Under the pieces are notes generated by a model that was not told the DNA's origin, made no database searches, and saw nothing but the letters and a program-made list of their open reading frames with translations. The translations under genes were made by a program, and so were the position numbers. 64,000 nucleotides of DNA from Nitrospira defluvii (GTDB lineage: Bacteria; Nitrospirota; Nitrospiria; Nitrospirales; Nitrospiraceae): the NCBI RefSeq assembly GCF_905220995.1, contig NZ_CAJNBJ010000017.1, positions 62,001 to 126,000 of the forward strand, given 5' to 3'. How positions within the stretch are numbered: position 1 is the first letter of the stretch; each line of letters starts with the position of its first letter. This document shows positions 1 to 8,600 of this stretch, piece after piece.

Positions 1-548
1 TTGCAGGCTTGATCCTCGTTGGTCCTCTCCTGCTGCTGATTGCGGCTGCGATCAAGAGCGACTCTCGCGGGCCGGTATTCTTTTCCCAGAAACGGTGCGG
101 AAAGGATGGCCGGGAATTTTGGATGCACAAATTCAGAACAATGGTGCCGGACGCCGAGCAGCGACAAAAGGACCTGAAAGCCAAAAATAGCGTCGACGGA
201 CCGATGTTCAAGCTGGAAGAAGATCCGCGCATCACCCGGGTCGGCAAGTTCCTTCGAAAAACGAGTCTCGATGAACTGCCGCAACTCTTGAATGTGCTGC
301 GGGGAGACATGAGCCTGGTGGGGCCGCGTCCGTTGGCCTACGACGAGATGAAGTTCTGTCCGACGTGGCGTGATGCACGGCTCACGGTCCGTCCGGGATT
401 GACCGGACTTTGGCAGGTGAAGGCACGTAATCGCAATCGGTTCTCAGAGTGGATCCGATACGACCTCGAGTATGTTCGTCGGCGTTCGCTGGTGCTCGAT
501 CTATACATCCTGATCCGGACCGCTCGCGTGTTGTTGAAAGGAGTGTGA
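1..548 (+). CDS. Undecaprenyl-phosphate sugar phosphotransferase, 5'-truncated
   Basis: This is the C-terminal catalytic part of a bacterial sugar transferase (WcaJ/ExoY/PglC superfamily). Such enzymes move a sugar-1-phosphate from a nucleotide sugar onto undecaprenyl phosphate at the inner membrane, which starts an exopolysaccharide repeat unit. The frame is open to the window edge (codons begin at base 3), so the start and any N-terminal membrane domain lie outside. Visible family motifs are the hydrophobic re-entrant helix, KFRTM, DELPQLLNVLRGDMSLVGPRP with its acidic catalytic region, and GLTGLWQV near the C-terminus. The stop overlaps the start of the Wzz-like gene (TGATG), so the two are probably translationally coupled. 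The family call is firm; the sugar it transfers cannot be read from the sequence. Confidence 0.93.
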   Translation, partial: AGLILVGPLLLLIAAAIKSDSRGPVFFSQKRCGKDGREFWMHKFRTMVPDAEQRQKDLKAKNSVDGPMFKLEEDPRITRVGKFLRKTSLDELPQLLNVLRGDMSLVGPRPLAYDEMKFCPTWRDARLTVRPGLTGLWQVKARNRNRFSEWIRYDLEYVRRRSLVLDLYILIRTARVLLKGV

Positions 549-2779
549 TGAACGTGTCGTACCCCACTGGGCTGCCAGAATCGAAAGCCGCTGCTCCGAG
601 CCGATCCGCGTTTGGTCTGAGAGAGCACCTGATTACGGTGTTTCGCCAGAAACGGATGTTGCTGACGATTATCGGCGTGGCGACCATGGTGGCTGGTCCC
701 GGCTCGTTCCTGATGACGAATATCTACAGCGCCGAAGTTCGCTTGCTCATTCAGAATGCACGAACGCCGTTCAGCATGAGTACCCCCTTGACCGGCCAGG
801 TGTTCACTCCTTCGGACATCACGCAAAAAGACGATGTGGCGACCGAGGTGCAAATCTTCACCAGTCCGATCCTTCTGGATAAGTTAGTCGAGTACTTTGG
901 GAATGAGCGGGTGCTGGCCTCGATGCGCGGCCGATGGGACTGGGTTGCGGATTTGCCGAAATCAGCCTTTAAGCAACTGGCCGGGCTGCCGCCGGTTGCC
1001 CAGTTGTTGACGACGATCGGATATGTGCCCAAACCGGAAAATCTGCATTATCAAGCAGTCCAACAGATCCGCTCTCATTTGAATGTGGAAGGCGTTCGGC
1101 AAACGCATGTGTTCGTCGCCAGCCTGGATTCACCCGATCCGGATTTTTCGGCCGATGCGCTCAACGCATTGGTCGGCATCTATCTGGATCATCAACTGTC
1201 GATCCGCAAAGGCAAAGGCGCACGTGAGTTCTTTGACGAGCAGACGAAGCAGATGCGCGGGGAATTACAGCAGGCCGAACTCCGGCTGCAGGCCTTCAAA
1301 GACAAGTGGAACATCGTGTCCATCGAAGATCAGAAACGGCATCTCTTACAGCAGGTGACGCATACGGAAGCCGCACTCCGGGAGAGTCAGGTGCAGGTGG
1401 CAGAAACCGAAGTGCGCATCAGTAAGTTGAGGGAGCGCTTGGCTGGACAGCAAGAAGCCATTCCGCTCACGAACGTCTCAGAGCGGAATCCGATGTTGGA
1501 TCAACTTAAGAACCGGTTGATGCAAATGGAGCTGGAATATTCACAGTATGTGCCGGATAGCCCCGCTGCGGCAGAGCTGGTTCGCGAGATCGCCGCAGTA
1601 CGCGGGCGTCTGCAAGCGGAGAGTGCGAAAGTCACCGGAGCTGCAACTTCCGGTGTCAACCAGACGTATCAGGAGTTGAAGCGTACGCTGGTGATGGAGG
1701 AGGGGCGCAGGGAAAGTTTACGTCCCCGACTGTCGGAACTGACCAAACAATTTAAGTCGTATCGAGACTCGCTGAATGTCCTGGACCAACGAGAAATGGA
1801 ATTGCAGGGATTGATGCGCGAGGTCAAGGTCAAGCAGGAGGCCTTCGACATCTATCTGAAGAAGGAAGAAGAGTCACGGATCAACGAAGTCCTCGACCGG
1901 AAAGGCATCTCGAACGTCAACGCCATAGAGCACGCCACGCCTCCTCAAAAGCCGGTCAGGCCACGTAAGTTTCTCAATATTGTCATTGGGCTGTTGATAG
2001 GGTTAGTCGGGGGATTCGGCTCAGCTTATGCCTCGGAATATCTGCGGCGGACGTTCGTCACCCGCGAGGAGGTCGAGGATACGTTGGGGAAGCCTGTGCT
2101 CGCCGCCTTGCCGCTTGTCCGTCCCGACACTTCCGATGCCGAAAGTTGCGAGCTCGAACTGCGGCATACCGCGCAGCACGTTGTTCGTTCGTACCATGAA
2201 CGTGGGGTACGAACGCTTCTGGTGACCAGTGCGCTCCGAGGCGAGGGCCGTTCCTACCTGGCCGGTGCCCTCGCACGGGTGCTTGCCGATCAAAAGTTTC
2301 GCACGTTGCTCCTGACCTTCGAAGAGGCCGGTCCTGAGCACGCCGCCGGAGGCGAAGACAGTGTAAGCGTGAAACAAGGAGTGGAGGCCGGCCGGCTGAT
2401 GCGAGAGGTACCCGAGCCCACGGATCGACCGCATCTCCATCGCCTGCTGATTCGACACAAAGATGGTACAGCTCTGGAGTTTGCGGAACATCTGGCGGAA
2501 GTCGCGAAGACGATGCGCGATCGCTTCGATCTGATTGTCATCGACGGACCTGCCTTGACGTCCTTCCCTGAGATGCGTGTGGCCATCGCAGGAATCGATG
2601 GGACGATTCTGGTGATCGAAGCGGAACGTACGGTCTCGGTGGCTGCAGCGCGGACGGTTGCAGCGATCGAGGAAGCCGGTGGTCATTTGCTCGGGCTCGT
2701 GTTGAACAAGCGGCGCTATATCATTCCAGAGTGGATATACGGTCGATGGTTGGCGGCCGGGGGGAGGGAGGGCGTATGA
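548..2779 (+). CDS. Wzz-type chain-length regulator fused to a degenerate BY-kinase-like ATPase domain
   Basis: A 743-aa co-polymerase of the Wzz/GumC class. Two membrane helices (about residues 37-57 and 475-497) flank a long, helical periplasmic region, and a cytoplasmic P-loop domain follows. I start at ATG 548, which overlaps the upstream stop; a longer frame from 449 runs back through the transferase gene. In normal BY-kinases the Walker A reads GEGKS or GEGKT. Here it is GEGRS (residues 565-569), so the conserved lysine is replaced by arginine. The Walker A' strand also lacks the usual aspartates (LLLTFEE). A Walker B-like VIDGP (D666) remains. The C-terminus has only two tyrosines, not a clear Tyr cluster. 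The membrane part should still control polymer length; kinase activity is doubtful. Confidence 0.9.
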   Translation: MNVSYPTGLPESKAAAPSRSAFGLREHLITVFRQKRMLLTIIGVATMVAGPGSFLMTNIYSAEVRLLIQNARTPFSMSTPLTGQVFTPSDITQKDDVATEVQIFTSPILLDKLVEYFGNERVLASMRGRWDWVADLPKSAFKQLAGLPPVAQLLTTIGYVPKPENLHYQAVQQIRSHLNVEGVRQTHVFVASLDSPDPDFSADALNALVGIYLDHQLSIRKGKGAREFFDEQTKQMRGELQQAELRLQAFKDKWNIVSIEDQKRHLLQQVTHTEAALRESQVQVAETEVRISKLRERLAGQQEAIPLTNVSERNPMLDQLKNRLMQMELEYSQYVPDSPAAAELVREIAAVRGRLQAESAKVTGAATSGVNQTYQELKRTLVMEEGRRESLRPRLSELTKQFKSYRDSLNVLDQREMELQGLMREVKVKQEAFDIYLKKEEESRINEVLDRKGISNVNAIEHATPPQKPVRPRKFLNIVIGLLIGLVGGFGSAYASEYLRRTFVTREEVEDTLGKPVLAALPLVRPDTSDAESCELELRHTAQHVVRSYHERGVRTLLVTSALRGEGRSYLAGALARVLADQKFRTLLLTFEEAGPEHAAGGEDSVSVKQGVEAGRLMREVPEPTDRPHLHRLLIRHKDGTALEFAEHLAEVAKTMRDRFDLIVIDGPALTSFPEMRVAIAGIDGTILVIEAERTVSVAAARTVAAIEEAGGHLLGLVLNKRRYIIPEWIYGRWLAAGGREGV

Positions 2780-3579
2780 GTGAGTCGATGACGGGAGTAG
2801 CGGGCGTCATGGCAGTCAACGAGATGGCTGCTCCGGCTGAGGGGTTCGTTCGCGAAGACGGATGGTATGCCCCGTACGACTATTGGTTGACGCTCTGGGG
2901 CCTCTACGACCTCTATGCCTATGCGTTGGCCCTGCTCGGAGATGTGAAGGGGAAGGTGTTGCTGGATTGCGGTTGTGGCCCCGGACATACCTCGGTGATG
3001 CTGGCAAAACGTGGTGCGACGGTGACGGCCTTCGATACGGCAGATGGGCAGCTCGATACAGCTCGTCGCTTGGCCACAGCGAACGGGGTGAAGGTGATGT
3101 TCCTGTGTAAGCCGTTTGAAGAGTTGGACTTTCCCGACGCGAGCTTCGACGTCGTGTTCGGGACTTTTGTCCTCCACCACGTGGATTTACCCAAGGCCAG
3201 CCGACAAATTGCGCGCCTGTTGAAGCCGGGAGGGAAGGCCGTTTTTATCGAGAATTCGGCGTTGAATCCGTTGCTCATGGCGGCTCGGAGCAAGGTTTGT
3301 GGCCACTTCGGCGTGCCGCAGTATAGCGACGAGCATGAGCATCCACTCACCCGCCGGGATATCGCGACCTTGCAGAGTGCCTTCCCCGGTGCCTGTACCA
3401 TTCACTTTCCGAGTTTGTTGTTCTTCCGTCTGCTTGATTTCTACGTTTTCAAGAAACGATGGCCGTGGATGACCTCGTTGCTTCTCCGTTGTGATCAGGC
3501 CGCCGGATCAATTCCGTGGATACGCCGGTATGGGTATCTCCAAATTGTTGAGCTTGGCAAGGGAACGGCTGGTGCGTAA
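2776..3579 (+). CDS. SAM-dependent class I methyltransferase
   Basis: A 267-aa methyltransferase of the Methyltransf_11/25 type. Motif I, DCGCGPG at residues 64-70, binds S-adenosylmethionine and is followed by an acidic residue ending the second strand (TAFD). The post-motif region with a VLHHVD-type segment also fits. The start at ATG 2776 overlaps the upstream stop by 4 bases (ATGA), and an upstream in-frame ATG at 2731 would overlap the Wzz gene deeply. Its position between the chain-length regulator and the secreted GH26-like protein suggests that it methylates a sugar or a lipid-linked intermediate of the polymer. The substrate is inference. Confidence 0.85.
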   Translation: MSESMTGVAGVMAVNEMAAPAEGFVREDGWYAPYDYWLTLWGLYDLYAYALALLGDVKGKVLLDCGCGPGHTSVMLAKRGATVTAFDTADGQLDTARRLATANGVKVMFLCKPFEELDFPDASFDVVFGTFVLHHVDLPKASRQIARLLKPGGKAVFIENSALNPLLMAARSKVCGHFGVPQYSDEHEHPLTRRDIATLQSAFPGACTIHFPSLLFFRLLDFYVFKKRWPWMTSLLLRCDQAAGSIPWIRRYGYLQIVELGKGTAGA

Positions 3580-4846
3580 CTACGTGGTAAGACACGAGGC
3601 GGCCTGTTGGCTGACTCTGGCGGTTTCGGTAGGCCTCTTGCTTGGTACGTCCCAAGCCACGGCTGCCCCGGCAGCGGAAGCGACCGCCGGCTGTCGCAGC
3701 GAGGTGACGCCTCCGAAAGGGAGTCGGTCCCCATCGCCAACCTCCGTGTCCCTTGCGACACCCAGTCGGGGTGCCTATATCGGCCTATACAGCATCGGTC
3801 CGATTCTTGCCGATCGGCGCGACTTCGTCTCCAAGACCGGGCATGTTCCGGCCATCGTGTTTACGTTCCACGATTGGGTGTCCGACGAGGACTGGAACTC
3901 GTCCTCCCCGCATTTGCGTACCTTTGCAGACCCGATGGAGTCGGCGTCGATCAGCCCCCTTCAACTAGCCGAAGAACTGCGAACGCAGGGCGGCGTATTG
4001 GCCGTGGCCTGGGCCATCCAGTGTTGTGATTGGGACTCCACCCTGTTTTGGTACGGGTTTCGGAAGCCGACGGTCACCGTCACGAGACTCCTCGCGGGCG
4101 ACTTTGATGACTACATTGTGACCGTGGCTCGCCAGATTCGAGACTATCGCCATCCGATCATGCTCACCTTGTTCAGTGAGTTTAATTATCAAGGCATGAT
4201 GGTGTTCGGCAAACAGGGCGGAGAACGCCTCGAGGATACCGAGCAGCTCTGTCGGTTATACGGTGATCCGACATGGCCGGACGGGCCTGAGCGTATTCGA
4301 GACGCGTTCGTTCATGTCATCGAACTGTTCCGTAGAGAAGGTGCACGGAATGTCACGTGGTTCATGTATGCCGGTTCGCACTACATGAATCCGCACCATG
4401 AAGACTACAATCCCTGGCTGCATCCGAAGTTCTTTTATCCTGGCGACGAGTATATCGATTGGGTGGGGCAAAGCGCCTATTTCATTGATCCACGGATCCC
4501 GCCGAAGCTTCGGCAACAGGAATTACGCACTCCGATTACGGAGGCATTAGCTCCTGGATATGAGGCGTGGAGGACCGTGACGCAGCGGCCGCTGTTCCTG
4601 CCAGAGTTCGGGATCCTCGGGGATGGGAGCACCAGCCGCGCGCGCATCATCGAAGAAGTCTTTCGTGAGGTGCTCCCTCGATTCGATCGTGTGCACGCCA
4701 TCACGCTCGCACACTTTCAAATTGCCCAGGATGTCTACGAAGTCCCACGACTCGGTGTATTTCCCGATGAGGAAAACGCTTGGAAGCGGGCGGTTCGCGA
4801 GAATTCCCAGTACCTGAAACAGGCCTCGTTCAAAGGTAGAGAGTAG
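3572..4846 (+). CDS. Secreted GH26-like glycoside hydrolase family protein
   Basis: A 424-aa protein with a Sec signal peptide (basic start, hydrophobic stretch, TSQATAA cleavage region) followed by a TIM-barrel-like domain resembling glycoside hydrolase family 26 (beta-mannanase type). Candidate catalytic acids are E203 in FSEFN, where GH26 has its acid/base, and E345 in LPEFG, the nucleophile position. The segment YPGDEYIDWVGQSAYF is typical of the family. I chose GTG 3572, which has AAGGGA nine bases upstream; ATG 3530 or 3491 would place extra residues before the signal peptide. It may trim or release the exopolysaccharide made by this cluster. A paralogue lies at 21330-22730. The specific substrate is unknown. 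Confidence 0.72.
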   Translation: MRNYVVRHEAACWLTLAVSVGLLLGTSQATAAPAAEATAGCRSEVTPPKGSRSPSPTSVSLATPSRGAYIGLYSIGPILADRRDFVSKTGHVPAIVFTFHDWVSDEDWNSSSPHLRTFADPMESASISPLQLAEELRTQGGVLAVAWAIQCCDWDSTLFWYGFRKPTVTVTRLLAGDFDDYIVTVARQIRDYRHPIMLTLFSEFNYQGMMVFGKQGGERLEDTEQLCRLYGDPTWPDGPERIRDAFVHVIELFRREGARNVTWFMYAGSHYMNPHHEDYNPWLHPKFFYPGDEYIDWVGQSAYFIDPRIPPKLRQQELRTPITEALAPGYEAWRTVTQRPLFLPEFGILGDGSTSRARIIEEVFREVLPRFDRVHAITLAHFQIAQDVYEVPRLGVFPDEENAWKRAVRENSQYLKQASFKGRE

Positions 4847-4853
4847 TGTCCCG

Positions 4854-6227
4854 ATGGCGCTGAACCGGTCTTCACGATGGCTCTGCATTTGCGCGGTCTT
4901 TACCTTGTGTTTCATGCTCCGTGCCGGTGTCGCCCTACTGATCGATGCGTCGGTACACGTGATCAAGCGGGCGGATGTCTATTCGGAGATTGCGGCAAAC
5001 CTGGCGCACGGACACGGATTTGTCGCCGAGCCCGAGGGGGAGGCGATTCTCTGGAGGGCTCCGGGCTATCCCGCATTTCTCGCGGTGCTCTATCGTCTAT
5101 TCGGGGAACACAACGAGACGGCGGTGCTGCTTGCCCAATCGGCGTTGGACTCGATGACGGCCGTACTGATTCTGTATATCGGCGCACGACAGTTCGACGA
5201 GACCATCGGCTGTGTGTCGGCGGTGCTGTTTGCGCTTCATCCGCTGTCTGCCTATTACACCCTGCGATTTCTATCCGAGCCGTTGTTTACGCTGATGTTT
5301 ACGGCAGCGATTGCAGCATGGGTGGCTGCCATGCATACGCGGCGTCCGACAGCGTTCATGCTGGTCGGCGCGTTGATTGCCGGGGCGGCATTGGTGAAGC
5401 CCGTGGCGTTGGAGTTGTGGCCCTGCCTGGTTGCGGCTGCGTGCTACCGACTGCGAAAAGAACCACAACGTGCCCTGTCTGTGGCGATTGCCTTGTCGCT
5501 TGCCTGTCTCCTGGTACTTGCGCCTTGGGCCATCCGCAATTATCGGTTGACGGGTCAGGTGGTGGCGGTGGCCACCGGCGGAGGCTATGCATTGTGGTTG
5601 GGCAACCAAACAGTCAGCGACGGGCGGGAAGATTGGGAAGTCGATGCCGTCACGAGAGAGCATTTGGCTGCGTTGCGTGGGGGCGTGTTGGGACAGATCG
5701 AGGGGTCCGCTTCGAGTCTGGTTAGGGTGTCGAATCATCCGTCGGCGCGTTCTGCAACGCATCCGGTCGATATCACGGTCGGACAAGATCGTGCATTTTT
5801 TCAGGCTGCGTTGCAGGAAATAGCCGATCATCCTTTCGAGAGTGTGGTGCTGACCGTCAGAAAACTGTATCGCTTCTGGTTCAGGATTTTCCTCCCTGAC
5901 AATCGCTGGGCGCAGTCCTACATCGCCGTGTTTCAGGCCTTGTGTTTGGGGCTTGCGCTACGTGGAATCTTGCAGGCCGAGCGCCGGGAAGAACTCTTGG
6001 TCGTGCTCCTTCTCCCGATCATTTGTCTCGCGATGATTCACGCGCTGACCTTTTCCACTCTTCGTTACAGCATTCCCACGGTTCCGGTCATGACTGTGTT
6101 GATGACCGCCGGTCTGCGTTCGTTTAACAGTCGGTGGGGATTGTCGCTTGGTTCGTCGAGCGTTCGCTGGCTGAAGCTGTCGCCGGTGGGAGAACTGGCC
6201 GCGTCGTATCGTCGGAGGCAGTCGTGA
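4854..6227 (+). CDS. PMT/ArnT-type membrane glycosyltransferase
   Basis: A 457-aa polytopic protein of the GT39/GT83-like dolichyl- or polyprenyl-phosphate-dependent class (PMT_2). An N-terminal hydrophobic helix is followed by a periplasmic loop with the acidic motif RADVYSEIA (D41), where these GT-C enzymes carry a catalytic aspartate. WRAPGYPAF matches the conserved second part of that loop. About ten hydrophobic segments follow. These enzymes transfer a sugar from a lipid-phosphate donor to an acceptor on the outer face of the inner membrane. In this cluster it may decorate the polymer. The gene starts 7 bases after the GH26-like gene. Confidence 0.82.
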   Translation: MALNRSSRWLCICAVFTLCFMLRAGVALLIDASVHVIKRADVYSEIAANLAHGHGFVAEPEGEAILWRAPGYPAFLAVLYRLFGEHNETAVLLAQSALDSMTAVLILYIGARQFDETIGCVSAVLFALHPLSAYYTLRFLSEPLFTLMFTAAIAAWVAAMHTRRPTAFMLVGALIAGAALVKPVALELWPCLVAAACYRLRKEPQRALSVAIALSLACLLVLAPWAIRNYRLTGQVVAVATGGGYALWLGNQTVSDGREDWEVDAVTREHLAALRGGVLGQIEGSASSLVRVSNHPSARSATHPVDITVGQDRAFFQAALQEIADHPFESVVLTVRKLYRFWFRIFLPDNRWAQSYIAVFQALCLGLALRGILQAERREELLVVLLLPIICLAMIHALTFSTLRYSIPTVPVMTVLMTAGLRSFNSRWGLSLGSSSVRWLKLSPVGELAASYRRRQS

Positions 6228-6273
6228 AGCAGTCTGGTGAAACGAGACGTTGTGATGCGGTGAGGAGCCACAG

Positions 6274-7503
6274 ATGAAGCCGATTCGCGTACTGATTATT
6301 CGCAATTGTCGAGGGATCACCGGCATGACCGGAGGGGAGACCTATCTGCTTTCCCTTTTGAAAGGGTTCGACCCGAAAAAAGTGCGCTGTCTGCTGGTGT
6401 GTATCGTGAATCCGGCGCTGGGTGAAACCACCTGGATGAAGGAATTGAAACAGACGGGCTTCGAGTACGTCACCATCCCGATCGGCAATCTGTTCAATTT
6501 GCGTGATGTGCTTGCCGTATGCGAGCTGATCAAGACATATCAGGCAGATGTGATCCATGCGTTGGATCATCGCTCTGATCTGATCGGCATCCTGAGTGCG
6601 AGATGGACCCGCCGGCCTGTCGTGGCGTCGTTTCTCGGGTGGGTCAATTTCGAGAAAGGCTCGTGGCGTGCCAGGGTATATCCATGGATCGATCGAATGA
6701 TACTCCGGCGACTGGATGCCGTCATCACTGACTCTGTGGCGATCGGCACAGAGCTGCGGATGAGGAAGCAGGATCCCCCCGTGGTTGCCATACGCAACGG
6801 CATCGACACCGCGTGGTTCAATCCCGCTCGTACCCTGGCGCCTTCGTCCGTTTCCGAGTTTGCTGCAGGCGGCGATTACGTGTACGGGATGGTTGGTCGT
6901 ATCCATCCGGTGAAAGGTCACCTCAATTTCTTGAAGGCGGCTCGCGCGATCCTTGACCGCTACCCGCGTAGTCGATTCGTGATTGTCGGTACGGTACTGC
7001 CCGGGTTCGAATCCTATCGACAGGCACTGCTCGATTGTATCGCCGCACGGAACTTGGCGCCCGCTGTTGTCATGGCCCATGTCTCGCTGTCGGAGATTCC
7101 GGCGGTGTTTGCTGCCTTGGATGTGCTGGTGGCGCCGTCTTTTGCCGAAAGTTTCAGTTTTACGATGCTCGAAGGCATGGCGATGGGGAAGCCGGTGGTT
7201 GCGTCGGATGTGGGCGGTGCATCAGAGATGATCACCGACGGCCACACAGGGTACTTGGTGCCCGTGGGTGATGTGCCTGCGCTTACTGCGACGTTGCTGC
7301 GGTTGAGAGAAAACTCTCAGGCTGTGAAAGAAGTGGGCATGCGTGCACGACAAAAAATTCTTAGCGATCTGGGTATCGAGGCGATGGCGGCAAAAACCTA
7401 CGAAGTGTATCTGAAGTTGATCGAATACAACGTTGCGAAGTCGAGTGATTCTTCCGGCACTGGTCGATTGCGTGAGCAGTTGGTTGCGATCAGTGCGAAG
7501 TAG
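6274..7503 (+). CDS. Glycosyltransferase family 4 (GT-B)
   Basis: A 409-aa retaining GT-B glycosyltransferase. The N-terminal half has the loop MTGGETYLLSLL, and the C-terminal half has the MVGRIHPVKGH segment that opens the nucleotide-sugar domain. The EX7E motif is E292 and E300 within FAESFSFTMLEGMAMGKPVV. Such enzymes add one sugar to a lipid-linked oligosaccharide on the cytoplasmic side of the membrane. The gene sits in the plus-strand exopolysaccharide operon and ends directly against the next reading frame. Donor and linkage cannot be told from sequence alone. Confidence 0.92.
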   Translation: MKPIRVLIIRNCRGITGMTGGETYLLSLLKGFDPKKVRCLLVCIVNPALGETTWMKELKQTGFEYVTIPIGNLFNLRDVLAVCELIKTYQADVIHALDHRSDLIGILSARWTRRPVVASFLGWVNFEKGSWRARVYPWIDRMILRRLDAVITDSVAIGTELRMRKQDPPVVAIRNGIDTAWFNPARTLAPSSVSEFAAGGDYVYGMVGRIHPVKGHLNFLKAARAILDRYPRSRFVIVGTVLPGFESYRQALLDCIAARNLAPAVVMAHVSLSEIPAVFAALDVLVAPSFAESFSFTMLEGMAMGKPVVASDVGGASEMITDGHTGYLVPVGDVPALTATLLRLRENSQAVKEVGMRARQKILSDLGIEAMAAKTYEVYLKLIEYNVAKSSDSSGTGRLREQLVAISAK

Positions 7504-7533
7504 GTGTGGATGTGCTTTGAGGATGGCTGTGTG

Positions 7534-8496
7534 ATGACTATGAAAATTTTGATTACGGGTTCGCTGGGTTTTCTGGGGAGAAGCCTTGCTCATCATGCTG
7601 TTACTGCCGGACATCACGTTCTTGGTGTTGCACGGTCCGAGGCGGGCGAGATGCTGCCCGGAATAACATTCGTACGTAGCGCCCTCGGTGACACGAAGTT
7701 TCTGGATATCTTGAACAGCTTCGACCCAGATGTGGTAGTGCATGCAGCCGGTTCGGCGTCAGTGGGCCAATCCTTTCAAGAGCCGCGGAAGGACTTTGTG
7801 ATGGCCGTTGAGACGTGGGCATCGGTGTTAGATGCGGTTCGCAGCTCGAAAGGCAACCCGTTGGTCATATTTCCGTCCAGTGCCTCCGTCTATGGCAATC
7901 CGACGCGGTTACCCATTCCGGAAGGCGCCGCGCTTCGACCGATCTCGCCCTATGGGTTTCACAAAGTGATTTGTGAACAATTAGGGCAGGAGTACGCCCA
8001 TTGCTTCGGGCTGAATGTGGTTTCGGCCAGATTGTTTTCCACCATCGGTTCGTATCAGCAACGTCTGCTGGTATGGGAACTGTTTCGGCAAGCGATAGGC
8101 GACAGTCCTTATCTCACCATTCAAGGCACAGGGACCGAGAGCCGTGATTTCCTGCACATCGACGATATCTGCCGATACTTCTTGGGAATCGCGGAACGGC
8201 AGCCAAGGGGATTCTGGGCCGTCAATGTCGCATCCGGAGAATCGACCACGGTGAGAAAGATGGCGGAGTTGGTCATGCGGTGTGTGGGCAGCACCCAGGC
8301 GCTGAAGACGTTGAACAGGGAGTTGCCCGGTGATCCCAAACACTGGCAAGCCGATACGACGCTACTTCAGGAATTCGTGTCCTATCAGCCGAGGGCCATT
8401 GCCCATGGCTTGGAAGACTGCATTCGTCATTGGCTGGCTGATTTGTCCCCGGCGTCGGAGCATGGGGTCCGGTGTAGCTTGGAGGAGCGATCCTGA
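7534..8496 (+). CDS. NAD-dependent epimerase/dehydratase (extended SDR)
   Basis: A 320-aa extended short-chain dehydrogenase. The Rossmann motif GSLGFLG (residues 9-15) binds NAD(P), SSASVYG carries the catalytic Ser/Thr region, and YGFHK (Y140, K144) is the YxxxK pair. C-terminal GTESRDFLHIDD is typical of nucleotide-sugar epimerases such as UDP-glucose/UDP-galacturonate 4-epimerase relatives. I start at ATG 7534 because GAGGA lies ten bases upstream; the frame is open back to 7504. It likely prepares a nucleotide sugar for the polymer. The exact sugar is uncertain. Confidence 0.86.
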   Translation: MTMKILITGSLGFLGRSLAHHAVTAGHHVLGVARSEAGEMLPGITFVRSALGDTKFLDILNSFDPDVVVHAAGSASVGQSFQEPRKDFVMAVETWASVLDAVRSSKGNPLVIFPSSASVYGNPTRLPIPEGAALRPISPYGFHKVICEQLGQEYAHCFGLNVVSARLFSTIGSYQQRLLVWELFRQAIGDSPYLTIQGTGTESRDFLHIDDICRYFLGIAERQPRGFWAVNVASGESTTVRKMAELVMRCVGSTQALKTLNRELPGDPKHWQADTTLLQEFVSYQPRAIAHGLEDCIRHWLADLSPASEHGVRCSLEERS

Positions 8497-8600
8497 GCGG
8501 GGCAAAGAGGCAGGGATCGGCTTGATGTGGAAAGCCTGTTGATGTGGACGTGCGACGCTGGGGAGCGGTCATGATGGTCCGAGGGGTGGTGTAAGAGGAG

